A stretch of DNA of 64,000 bases from Macrolepiota albuminosa (lineage: Eukaryota; Basidiomycota; Agaricomycetes; Agaricales; Agaricaceae): the NCBI GenBank assembly GCA_027475525.1, contig JAMWFC010000062.1, positions 248,001-312,000 on the forward strand, written 5' to 3'. The position numbers and the translations under genes were made by a program. Positions within the stretch are counted from its first letter, which is position 1; every line of letters starts with the position of its first letter. The notes under the pieces were generated by a model. That model had not been told where the DNA came from and made no database searches. It saw nothing but the letters and a program-made list of their open reading frames with translations. Of this stretch, positions 34,492-44,344 are shown piece after piece.

Positions 34492-35813
34492 ATGTCTCAG
34501 CTTGCCTCTTCAGACACTCCTCCGGACGCTACAGCTCCTCAGGATGAAGCCTGGACTTGCTTGCTCCACCTAGAGGCTCAAGTGCAGCTTACTCAAGCTT
34601 CCCTCACTCACCACACCGCCGAACTCTCCACCCTCCGACAAACCACTGAAACCATCTCCGACTCCCTCCGGGCACTCCTAGAGCGTCTCAACACCACTCC
34701 CTTGGTTGCTACCGCAACCCCAGCAGCGGCACTGCCCCCCGCTGTTCAGCCATCCTCTCCGAATCCTCTGAGGACCCAAGGGACCCCACGTGCGCTCCTC
34801 CCCCGACCAGCAATCCCAGATGCCTATGATGGCGACCGCGTGACCAGAGAACGATTTCTACAGTCGTGCCTCACCTATATGCAGCTCTGCAGGGACGACT
34901 TCGTCTCGGACGACCTGAAAATCGCATGGGTTCTCTCCTACATGAAGTCTGGGAGAGCGGCCACCTACGCACTGCGGGTTTTCCGACGCCCCTGAAAATC
35001 GCATGGGTTCTCTCCTACATGAAGTCTGGGAGAGCGGCCACCTACGCACTGCGGGTTTTCCGACGCCCTGGAGGTGTTGCGGGGTTTGCAAACTGGGCCG
35101 CATTTGAGCAGGAGTTCCGGGACAAGTTCTTCCCCCGGAACCCAGCCAAGGCAGCTGCGCTGGTCCTCCGAGACAGGGATCAATACGGACAAGGGAGGCG
35201 CTCGCTGGACGAATACATTGACTCCTTCCGGGCACTAGTTGAGCAGGCCGGGTACCCCGATGGACTGCAACTCTGCCTCACCTTCCGGGAAGGGCTCCAA
35301 TCCACTCTGATGGAGCGTATTGACAACCTTGCAGAAGGACGTCCAGCCGACAACCAAGTCGCCTCCTGGTACTGAGTGGCCCGGGACCAGTGGCAGCTCA
35401 TGGAACTTAAGCGCAGCCTGCGCCAAGCTCCGGCCACGGCAACAGCCCTGCGTCCTCGGATCCCTCTCCCCCGTCCCGTAGCAGCTGTGTTCCACCCTCC
35501 CAGCCTCCCAGCTCCCTCCGCAGGGCCCACACTGCCCCTGGGGGCACCTATGGATGTGGACTCCTCCCGCCAGCGTGCCAACCTACCTCTTCTGTGCCAG
35601 CGCTGCGGCACCCCCGGTCACTTTGCACGCCGTTGCCCGCTGGGCCTCAAGGTGCATTACCTAGCCCCGGAGGAGCAGGAAGAGCTACTCCTGCAGCTCC
35701 TGGCAGCCAAGGACGCAGCCGGAGCACCCTCTCCAGACACGGCAGCGCCGGAGGCCCGGGAGCAGGAGCGGAGTGCGGATGCGTCAGAAGGAGGGAGCCC
35801 GGAGGATTTTTAG
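34492..35813 (+). CDS. E1 Gag
   Basis: The ATG at 34492 starts MSQLASSDTPPDATAPQDEA, then a helical stretch (EAQVQLTQASLTHHTAELST) and the capsid core (PDAYDGDRVTRERFLQSCL; EFRDKFFPRNPAKAAALVL; LTFREGLQSTLMERIDNLAE). A CCHC zinc knuckle CQRCGTPGHFARRC near 35598 would bind RNA. Discounting duplication 17, the frame continues, but a TGA stands at 35373-35375 where E3 has CAG-GTA context. The frame reopens immediately and ends TAG at 35811-35813. It forms the virus-like particle shell. Confidence 0.85.
34914..35067. repeat. 77-bp direct duplication 17 in E1 gag
   Basis: The second copy starts at 34991 (KIAWVLSYMKSGRAATYALR is encoded twice). Removing one copy brings both halves of gag into one frame. 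Confidence 0.92.
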
Positions 35814-36654
35814 AGGAGCGACGGGTGAAGAGTACGCCCCCGTCGCTTGGTGCAAATCGATTTGTATGTCTGTCCATAGAAGAGCCCAATACAACCCCTG
35901 AGGACACTTTGGCACCTACGATCGTAAGCCCACCCCTCGACGTATCTAAAAGCCCCCCGGCCTCGCCGACTCCTCCTGCCAGGCCCCCTCGACCCCGCAT
36001 CCCTGCCTGGCAACGTCGCCTTCCGAGGCGCTACGTGGTAGCCTCAACACCCTCGACCAACTCGCTCTGGCTAAAGGTGGAGGTCGAAACAACTGACACA
36101 CAGCAGACCCGGAGCGTGACTGCTCTTCTAGATTCCGGAGCCACCGGGCTCTTTGTGGATGCTGACTACGTGGCCCGACACCAACTCACGACTCGCCCTC
36201 TCCCTTCCCCAATTCCGGTCTACAATATTGACGGTACCCCCAATGAAGCAGGCTCCATCCGCGCCGTTGTAGACCTGGTTCTGCCCCAATTCCGGTCTAC
36301 AATATTGACGGTACCCTCAATGAAGCAGGCTCCATCCGCGCCGTTGTAGACCTGGTTCTGCGCTATCGGGCCCACGCCGAGCGTGCCACCTTTGCAGTCA
36401 CCAGCTTGGGAAAGCAGGATATGATCCTGGGATACACGTGGCTCCAGGAGCACAACCCGGAGATAGACTGGACTACCAGAGAGGTGAGCATGAGTCGGTG
36501 CCCCCAACGCTGCGCCACCTGTGCGAAGGAGGCAAGGATAGAGTGGCGCACCGCTGTGCGGGAAACGCGCAGCCATCCAGGCCTGCCAGGCAGGGCACAT
36601 CCCCTTCGCCGACCTCGACCTGTTGGATCCTCCGCCCCTGGCGTTCCCTCATAG
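35804..36654 (+). CDS. E1 retropepsin and pol N-terminal part
   Basis: This frame is -1 relative to Gag and overlaps its end. It reads FLEERRVKSTPPSLGANRFV, a Pro-rich linker, then TALLDSGATGLFVDADYV (aspartic protease DSG), VYNIDGTPNEAGSIRAV, and after duplication 18 TSLGKQDMILGYTWLQEHNP. The frame is lost near 36563 by about one extra nucleotide relative to E3 and continues in the next frame (AGHIPFADLDLLDPP in the E1 version). The protease cuts the polyprotein into mature proteins. Confidence 0.8.
36207..36360. repeat. 77-bp direct duplication 18, one mismatch, in E1 protease
   Basis: The second copy starts at 36284. Copies differ at one position (GGTACCCCC versus GGTACCCTC). Confidence 0.85.
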
Positions 36655-39600
36655 AGAGGCCCTCTATGAGGACGACAGGCACAGCGGTGGAGAGGCCACC
36701 ATGGAAGACGGTCGCGAAGGAGAATTCCTGCCAGTCCCGGACCCGGAATTACCAGACAAGGCCATTGAGGTAGGGGACCGCATCTATGCCACAGCGTTGC
36801 GTCCGCCGCCATCGGCAGAGGAGATCTGGGCCAGCAGGCCATTGAGGTAGGGGACCGCATCTATGCCACAGCGTTGCGTCCGCCGCCATCGGCAGAGGAG
36901 ATCTGGGCCAGCCAGACCACTTCCCAACGGTTGGCCCAGGCCTTCGCCACCAATACCTCGCCTTGCCCATTCCGGGATACTGTCCCGGGCCACCTGCACG
37001 ACTTTGAGGACGTTTTCTCCAAGGCCTCGTTTGATTCTCTCCCAGAGCGCAAGCAGTGGGATCATGCCATCGAGCTCCTACCAGACTCAAAGCCGGCCAA
37101 CTGCAAGGTGTACCCACTGGCGCCCAAGGAGCAGGATGAACTAGATGCCTTCCTCCGGGAAAATCTCGAAACTGGAAGAATTCGACCCTCAAAGTCGCCG
37201 ATGGCCTCCCCGGTGTTTTTCATCAAGAAGAAGGATGGCACCCTCCGGTTGGTCCAAGATTATCGTGTGCTTAATGCGATGACCATCAAGAACCGCTACC
37301 CGCTCCCTCTCATCTCAGAACTCATTAACAACCTCCGGGGTGCACGCTACTTCACCAAGTTGGACGTCCGCTGGGGCTACAACAATGTGCGCATCCAGGA
37401 GGGAGACAAGTGGAAGGCTGCGTTTCGGACCAACCGGGGCCTGTTTGAACCATTGGTAATGTTCTTCGGGCTCACCAACAGCCCCGCCACCTTTCAAACC
37501 ATGATGAATGACATATTCCGGGACCTCATAGCAGATGGGGTGGTGTGTGTGTACCTGGACGATATCCTCATCTACACCAAGACGCTAGAGGAGCACCGCC
37601 GGATCACCCGCATAGTCCTAGACCGCCTCCGCCAGTATCAGCTCTACCTCAAACCGGAGAAATGTGAGTTCAAGAAAACTCAGATCGAGTACCTCGGGCT
37701 CATCATCTCTCACGGTATGGCGGAGATGGACCCGGTGAAGGTGGCCGGCATTACGCAGTGGCCAGAGCCCCGGAACAAGAAGGAGGTACAGGCCTTCCTG
37801 GGGTTCACCAACTTCTACCGGCGGTTCATCCAGGACTTTTCCCACCACGCACGGCCCCTCTTTGACCTCACCCGGAAGGAGGCAGCCTGGACTTGGGGTG
37901 ATGCGGAGCAACAGGCCTTTGATGCCCTGAAGCGAGCCGTCACCTCCAAGCCGGTGCTCTTCTTCCCAGATGACGATCAGCCTTTCCGAGTCGAGGCAGA
38001 CAGTTCCGACTTTGCTACCGGCGCCGTCCTGTCCCAGCAATCCCCGGGGGATGGCAAGTGGCATCCGGTGGCCTTCTACTCTAAGAGCCTCAATGCCGTG
38101 GAGCGGAACTATGAGATCCACGACAAGGAGATGCTGGCAATCATCCGGTCACTAGAGGAGTGGCGCCACTTCCTGGAGGGGGCCCGGCACAAGTTCGAAG
38201 TCTGGACAGACCACAAGAACTTGGAGTACTTCCGGACAGCAAAGAAGCTCAACCGCCACCAGGCCTGGTGGTCCCTCTACCTTGCCAACTTTGACTTCTC
38301 ACTGCATCACAGGCCAGGGAGGTCCATGGGGAAGCCCGATGCCCTATCCAGGCGTGCTGACCATGGCTCCAGGGCCGGAGACAATGACAACATCACCCTC
38401 CTACAACCGGAGCTGTTCGCCATCCGGGCACTGGAGGGGATATCCGCCCAGGGAGACGAGCTCGACATTCTCCGGGATATCCGTCGGGGGAACCGGGAGG
38501 GGATGCAGGAGGACTCCGTGGCCAAGGCCGCCTTGGCTCTACGGTCTCATCGCCCCACGGGCACGAGGGCAGTGCATGCCAACGAGTGGAGTCTCCAAGA
38601 CGGCCTCCTCACCTACCACGGCCGCATCTATGTACCCAACGACCCGGAGCTCCGGCAACGCATTGTTGAGCAACACCACGACTCCCGCATTGCCGGGCAC
38701 CCCGGGCGCTGGAAGACGCTGGAACTTGTGTCCCGGAACTACTGGTGGCCCCAGATGTCGAGATACATAGGCTCCTACACCAGCACCTGTGATCTCTGCC
38801 TCCGGACCAAGCCCCAGCGCCGTCTCCCTACCGGTCAGCTGCACTCCTTGCCGATGCCCGCAGAACGGTGGAGCGTGGCCTCTGTGGACTTCATTGTGGA
38901 GCTTCCGGACGCACATGGCTACGATGCTATCCTGGTGGTCGTGGACCTCTATGGCAAACAGGCTCACTTCATTCCGACCCACACGACCTGCTCCGCCATG
39001 GGTGCCGCCAACCTGTACTGAAAGAATGTCTGGAAACTCCACGGCCTTTCCGATGCGTACGTGTCCGACCAGGGCCCACAGTTTGTTGCAGAGTTCACCC
39101 GGGAGCTCTACCGCCTCCTGCATGTGAAGCTCCACACCTCCACTGTCTACCACCCGCAATCCGACGGCCAGACCAAACGTGTTAACCAGGAGCTTGAGCA
39201 ATACCTGCAGCTATTCTGCAACGAGCGTCAGGACGACTGGGATGAGCTCCTGCCGGAGGCAGAATTCCAGTACAACAACCATGTCCATGCCTCGACGCAG
39301 GTATCACCCTTCTTCCTTGACACAGGGCGGCACCCCCGGATGGGTTTTGAACCACGCACACGGCGGTCGGAGAACAAATCGGTCAACGAGTTTGTGGATC
39401 GCATGCAGAAGGCACAGGAGGAGGCGAAGGCTGCGCTAACTAAGGCAAAGGACGACATGGCACGATACTACAACATCGCATGCAGAAGGCACAGGAGGAG
39501 GCGAAGGCTGCGCTAACTAAGGCAAAGGACGACATGGCACGATACTACAACTGGGGCTGGACACCAGCTCCCAAGTACAAGCCCAGAGACCGCGTATTCC

Positions 39601-40097
39601 TGGATGCCTCCGACATCTCCACCACGCGACCCTCAAAGAAGCTGTCTCATCGTCAACTGGGGCCATACCCCATTGAGCGTCAGGTGGGGCCCCTAGCCTA
39701 CCGACTCCGGCTGCCTGCGGGCATGCGCCAACTCCACCCGGTCTTCAACGTGGCCAAGCTTTCTCCGGCCCCGGAAGACCCCATCCCCGGGCGACAAGCA
39801 CCGCCGCCGCCTCCGCCAGTCCTAGCAGACAGCAGGGTGGAGTACGAAGTGGAGAAGATCTTGGACAGCCGCTTATTCCATGGGAAGCTACAGTACAAGG
39901 TGAAGTGGAAGGGCTATGGTATCGAAGACATCTCCTGGGAGCCATCTGAAGACGTCCACGCCCCAGCTCTCACCTGGGACTTCCACCGCCGGCACCCTGA
40001 GGCCCCGCGAACCATACGGGGAGTTTACCCCCTTTCTCTAGCGGATCAGGCCATCCGCGAGTTCTTCTACCCGGCACGTCGAGACGCCGTGCCCTAA
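36623..40097 (+). CDS. E1 reverse transcriptase-RNase H-integrase with chromodomain
   Basis: [51 protein letters not shown] (YLDD at about 37551). RNase [29 protein letters not shown]. Integrase: an HHCC finger (HHDSRIAGHPG...CDLC), VDFIVELPDAHGYDAILVVVD, SDQGPQFVAEF, HPQSDGQTKRVNQELEQYL. The chromodomain near 39840-39960 (YEVEKILDSR, YKVKWKGYGIEDISWEP) marks it as a chromovirus that may target modified chromatin. An in-frame TGA at 39019-39021 (CGA in a plausible ancestor) interrupts integrase. Duplications 19 and 20 shift the frame by two and are restored when one copy is ignored. The stop is at 40095-40097. Confidence 0.9.
36759..36912. repeat. 77-bp direct duplication 19 in E1 pol
   Basis: The second copy starts at 36836 (AIEVGDRIYATALRPPPSAE is encoded twice in different frames). 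Confidence 0.92.
39398..39551. repeat. 77-bp direct duplication 20 in E1 pol
   Basis: The second copy starts at 39475. It joins frame 39061-39516 to frame 39480-40097 when removed. It is the last member of the set; none is seen to the right of it. Confidence 0.92.
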
Positions 40098-40108
40098 AGG
40101 GGGGGTGA
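40094..40108 (+). promoter_or_regulatory. polypurine tract of E1
   Basis: CTAAAGGGGGGGTGA lies directly before the 3' LTR. This is the expected primer for plus-strand DNA synthesis. Confidence 0.75.
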
Positions 40109-40429
40109 TGTCAGGGGACTCCTCGCTCTTGTCTGGTCACAATTTCCTTTTCCAGAGTTTCCGGAGAACTCCGGAGCATTTCCCGTGCCCCGGAGTTCTC
40201 CCAGCCTCCCGGAGCTAGCCGTTGGATACTGTACAGTCGTTCCCATGCCCGTCCGCCCCCGTACTGATGTGCCGCACTGGCAGAGGAATCCTTAGACTTG
40301 TTCTCTTTGGATTTCCCTCTGCCAGGTGATTAGTTATTGATTGTACTGTCGTTACTGGCTCTAATATACTTTGGATTTCCCTCTGCCAGTTGTGTGATAG
40401 TGCCGCAACCTCTGGAGGTCGCCCTTACA
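40109..40429 (+). repeat. 3' LTR of E1
   Basis: It is the same length as the 5' LTR, TGTCAGG...CCTTACA, followed by GTATA. Confidence 0.95.
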
Positions 40430-41000
40430 GTATACCTGAAGGGTAATGCTTCTCCAAATCATTTCAGTGATTATAATAATCACAAATAGTTGCAGGATTA
40501 AAATTTTTTGCTTATTTTGGATCTAGTCTGCTCAGTTTTGCTGTTACAATAGCTGGATATTATTGCAGAAATTGATAGCACCAATTCTTTTCTGGCATAG
40601 TACCACAAATCTCCTGGATATATCCATGCAAAGTCAAAATTGAAAAAGGTTCACCTGAGATCATGGCCTTATCTGTCTAAGCAAGAAGAACCTGTTCTTA
40701 TTCTGCAGACAAAAGCTGACATTTTTCATATCCCTTGTAATATAATTGATGCTTATTGCAAGATCTGTCACTCAGAGTTTTTGGGTTGACCTATAAGTAA
40801 TGTATTTTCAGCACTTATCAACCGATAAACAATTAGCACTGACCTTAAGTTCACGAGCAGCCTCAGCATAAGACAAGTAAATCCTATTATTAACCTCTTA
40901 AATAGCTGTCTAAAGTCACTCTTCGTAGTTCCTAAAGCATTGCAGACAGCAAGATGGTGCTATAAAACATGACAAAAAGTTGTGTGATAAAGAGCTAATT
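40430..41000 (-). pseudogene. pogo transposase, N-terminal part
   Basis: On the minus strand the helix-turn-helix region reads SYAEAARELKVS with RPKTLSD. The CENPB-type region follows (MISGEPFSILTLHGYIQEIC, MPEKNWCYQFLQ, LSRLDPK, NFNPATICDYYNH), ending HYPSGI at the GTATA junction with E1. Multiple stops are present. The protein continues as PPEHKWNIDKKG at 34062 on the other side of E1. 41000-41260 is unassigned AT-rich sequence. Confidence 0.75.
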
Positions 41001-41451
41001 GATGGAAACACAACGTAGATGCAAAAGAATTTTAGACTCCACCCTGCTGCTGAATCGGCAGGCATGACAACTGGCTTTATCCATTTATACTAAGAGACTC
41101 AGCAACAAGACATTGTCTCACCCCAGACTAAGTCGGAAACACATCAAGTATGTTATATTACATTGTATATCTTGTTTGAATTACTAATGATGGCTGGTTG
41201 TGGCAAAACATTGTTTTGTCTGACTCAGAGGAAACTCTGAACTAAAGGGGTAGAATAGTATCTAAGCCAAAAAATTGTAAATAATCAGATGACATACAAC
41301 TGTATCCTGGCTTTATAATGATACATAGATCATGTGATTTGAACAAGAACTTGCTGATTAAAAAATCAAACAAAATATTCAATTATTGAAGCAGTTTTTT
41401 AACCCACTTTAATTTACTTTAATTTTCATATCTAGTACTTAATATGGCCTC

Positions 41452-41560
41452 CATTTGCCTTTATAACTGCTTTGATCCTTCTAGGCATGCTCTCTATAAG
41501 GCTTTGGCACACCTCTGGTGATATTTCATTCTACTTCTTGATCACTCTCTCCTACAACTC
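41452..41560 (-). pseudogene. Tc1 transposase, C-terminal end
   Basis: The minus strand reads NEISPEVCQSLIESMPRRIK, AVIKANGGHIKY-stop. This is the typical end of fungal Tc1/mariner transposases (SMPRRIQAVIKAKGGHTKY type). Confidence 0.8.
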
Positions 41561-42298
41561 TGTCAGGTTCCGCTGAATCGGGGGCTTTCCGGGAAAGCGA
41601 CGCCCTTACGATGCGGACTTGATCTACGGATACTCGGGTGTCTGGAACTCCGGGGCTGGGACTCCGGGGTTCAAGACGAGGACAGGGTAATCCCGGGAGA
41701 GGGGACTAGAGTCCGGGGGTTTTGGATGAAAGTGGCTGGGAGTTAGAGGGGGTCGAGTCGTGAACCGGAGGTTCTAAGACGAGACCAAGTTAGTAACTTA
41801 AGAGTCGCGAAGTGCGTACCAAACTTATAGCACGCGAATGCTAAGGCGTGCCAGTCGAAGCGTACCAAACGAGGCGTACCAGTCAAACAAAAGGGCACGC
41901 AATATCCAAGTAACAGTTATGCAATATCAAGACTACCGAATACAACAAGGGACTACGCTATAAGTACTACGGGATCGGGTCTCGGGGTTCCGGGATGTCT
42001 GGGATGGGTTCCGGGGGTTATTGAGTAGCGGCAGGGGCTGTATACCGGGATCGCGCGTGTGGGGCGCGCGATCAATTGGCGCGGATGGAGCCGTGATGCG
42101 TGATGCGTGATAGCCGGCACGAGTCGCGTGATCTGGTCGTTGATCGGGGCTAGTGATGGCTGATGGCGGTCCTTGATGCGCGTGATGGCGGTGTCGGCGG
42201 TCGTGATGGCGGGGCGTGTCCTGTGGGGTCGGAGGGAGGGTCCCGGAGGGTGTTCCGGGGGTGTCCCGGGGTGGGCCCGGAGGGGAGGGGTCGTGACA
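41561..42298 (-). repeat. 3' LTR of E2
   Basis: Plus-strand ends are TGTCAGGTTCCG and GGGGTCGTGACA. It contains a palindromic CGCGCGTGTGGGGCGCGCG and several GTGATGCG-type short repeats. Plus-strand transcription of the antisense gene could start here. Confidence 0.95.
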
Positions 42299-42314
42299 TC
42301 ACCCCCCCCTCAGC
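42299..42314 (-). promoter_or_regulatory. polypurine tract of E2
   Basis: Read on the minus strand, GCTGAGGGGGGGGTGA abuts the 3' LTR. Confidence 0.75.
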
Positions 42315-42424
42315 GCCGAGACCCTCCGAGGCGCGCGTAGCCGGTGGTTCGGACCGGGGGTCAACCGTGGGATCCGGCGCCTGACCTGCCACGTATCGAA
42401 AAAAATTTCCCATCAAACTCAACC

Positions 42425-44181
42425 ATGTCGCGAACACCGACGCATTCGCCGACGCCCCCTCAAACGAACGAGGTCGCGCCCCTCATGGCGTGGGAAGCCC
42501 GGGACGCGCGTTACCGGGCTCGCCTTGACCGGGAGCGCGTGGCGGCGCTTGTGGAGCAGCGTGAGTACTCCCGCGCCGACCCCTTACCCCACTGACCTTT
42601 CCTTTTCAGAACAACGCAACGTTCCGGCCCCGGAGGCGGGTCCCAGCCGACTCCCGGAGTCAATTCCCGAGGCTGGCCCCAGCGCCCCCCCGGAGCCCTC
42701 TCCGAGTCGCCCCGCGCCGACTTCCGCGCGAATGACCGTACGCCCTCCCCGTCCTCAGCCCCCTCCTCGCCCGAGATTGCCTGCCCCTCGTTTCCGCCGC
42801 TCCCGGATGGCGATAGGGACCGTGGCCGAGGTCCCGGAGGGCCAACGTGTCGCGTGGGCGGATGCCACGCAGGAGCTATTCGAGGAGGCCCTGGAGAGGC
42901 TCCGGGGACTGCCCACTCACGCTTGGTGCGTGAATAACGGTCCGGTGAGTTGTGCCCTTACCTAGGTTCCCTATTGCTGACTTCGGTGCAGTGCTTGCAC
43001 TGCGCCCGCCGGGGGGTGCTCTGCACCTTCGAGGTCCCAAGCCCCTCGTCCCGCCGGGACACGGCCGTGTGCGAGGCTTGCCGCCTCAATCACGAGCGCT
43101 GTTCCGTGTCGGCGCTGTGGAGGGCGCGTTCTGTCGCCCGGGAGCAGGGATGGCCGCTGGGGGGAGTTACCCGGAGGATGGAGGTGGAGGAGCGTGATTG
43201 GGTGGCGGAGCCGGCGGGGGAGCCGGTGGAGCCGGTGGGGGAGGGGCCTGCAGCGCCCGTAGAGGTGTCCAGCGGGGGATCGGGGAGGCGGGGGGTCGTC
43301 CGGGTGGGGGGCCGGGGCCGGCCCGTGGTGTTGATCACGCGCCGGGCCCCTCGGTCCGTTGCCCGGGGGCAGGGGGGCCACCTGGACAAGGGGAAGCGGC
43401 GGGCGTCGCCCAGCCCCTCCCCGGGGCCCTCCAAGAGGGCGCGCCTGCCCTTGGAGACCCCGTCTCCGGTTTCGCCCCCGCGCCTGTCCCCAGCAATCTT
43501 CTCTCCTTTGTCCGGGGGGCTCCTGGCAGGCGACGCCGAGGTCGCGCGGGAACAGGCCGAAGGGGGCCGCGGGGAGGAGATGAGGGAGGAAGTGGCGGCC
43601 GGGAGGGTTCCGGAGGGGGATCGGGGGGAGGGGATTCGCCGGGACCTGGAGGAGGCCAGGGTCGCCCGGGGAGAGGCAGAGGCGGAGCTGGAGGCGCTGC
43701 GAGCCAGGTTGGGGCAGGGAGTGGGGATCCCAGAGAGGGTCACCCCGGGGCAGGAGCTGGTGGAGGGGCTGCGCCGCGATGTGGTGATCGCGCGCATGGC
43801 CTCATTGAGTGAGTCTCCTGTCATCACTTGTCCCCTTTGCTGACGTCTCCAGGCTGGGCCCGGGAGCACCGCTCGCTCCTGGACGGGGCCGCCGTGGCGC
43901 TGGCTGCGTTGCAGGAGGGGCAACGCCCAGAGCTGACGACCCCCGGGGTGGAACGCGGTCTCGATCTCCTGGGGCGGCTGGTGGGGGCCCACCGGCGAAG
44001 GAACGTGCCTGCCCCGGGGTCCTGGTTCGAGCGCGTACTGGACGAGGGTGAGCCCCTTCCGTCCTGGGATGCGCTGGCCGAAGAAGTGTGGCGGGAGCAG
44101 GGTCCAGGGGGGATGGGGGAAGACTTCTGGGGTTGGCCGAGGGGAGGGGAGGGTGAGGGTAGCTCGGGGCCCCAGCTCTAG
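42425..44181 (+). CDS. antisense zinc-cluster/coiled-coil protein gene carried inside E2
   Basis: Four exons (42425-42560, 42610-42944, 42992-43808, 43853-44181) join in phase through three short GT-AG introns (GTGAGT donors; TTTTCAG, GTGCAG and CTCCAG acceptors), giving 1617 nt and 538 residues. The N-terminus is Pro/Arg-rich. Then CLHCARRGVLC, 15 residues, CEACRLNHERC: C-x2-C-x6-C-x15-C-x2-C-x6-C, the spacing of Gal4-type Zn2Cys6 clusters. A basic KGKRRASPSPSPGPSKRAR (possible nuclear signal) and an acidic, probably coiled-coil part (RRDLEEARVARGEAEAELEA) follow. The tail contains WAREHRSLLDGAAVALAAL and ends SSGPQL. It runs opposite to gag-pol and stops 163 nt from the pol end. Function is unknown; a DNA-binding or dimerising nuclear protein is inferred. 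Confidence 0.75.
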
Positions 44182-44344
44182 GGGTGCCGTTTTTCTTGTT
44201 GATTCCTCGTTATCTTGACCCGTAGCTGTAGTATACTGTAACTGTAGTAAAATGTATATACTTATTCGCCGTGGTAAAAGAAAAGATGATGTAAGTAAAG
44301 TAGCGGGGAAGCTGGGAAGAGTACCTTGCCCAGAATCCGGGGTA

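Larger units (their letters stand above)
34063..40429 (+). mobile_element. E1: full-length Ty3/gypsy chromovirus
   Basis: 6367 nt with 321-nt LTRs (34063-34383, 40109-40429) and a perfect target duplication GTATA (34058-34062, 40430-40434). Internal order is gag (zinc knuckle), protease, RT, RNase H, integrase, chromodomain. It inserted inside the pogo transposase. The LTRs differ at seven sites by my reading, all transitions at CpG. Residual lesions after discounting four 77-bp duplications: TGA in gag (35373), a 1-nt shift near 36563 and TGA in integrase (39019). It is probably not autonomous now. Confidence 0.95.
32850..41250 (-). mobile_element. pogo-like DNA transposon, split by E1
   Basis: Minus-strand remnants on both sides of E1 belong to one DDE_1/pogo transposase. 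The right part (40430-41000) gives the N-terminal part and the left part (32962-34062) the catalytic and C-terminal part. Excising E1 with one GTATA copy makes the protein continuous across the break. Terminal repeats were not found, so the ends are approximate. Confidence 0.7.

Noticed and set aside
1554..39551. 77-bp duplications as a biological tandem-duplication mechanism or mobile repeat
   Set aside because: The sequences are unrelated to each other and only the period is shared, which fits an assembly k-mer overlap better than any known biology.
43090..43992. 300-codon minus-strand frame inside E2
   Set aside because: It is a GC-rich shadow of exon 3 of the antisense gene; it has no motif and would cross that gene's intron signals.
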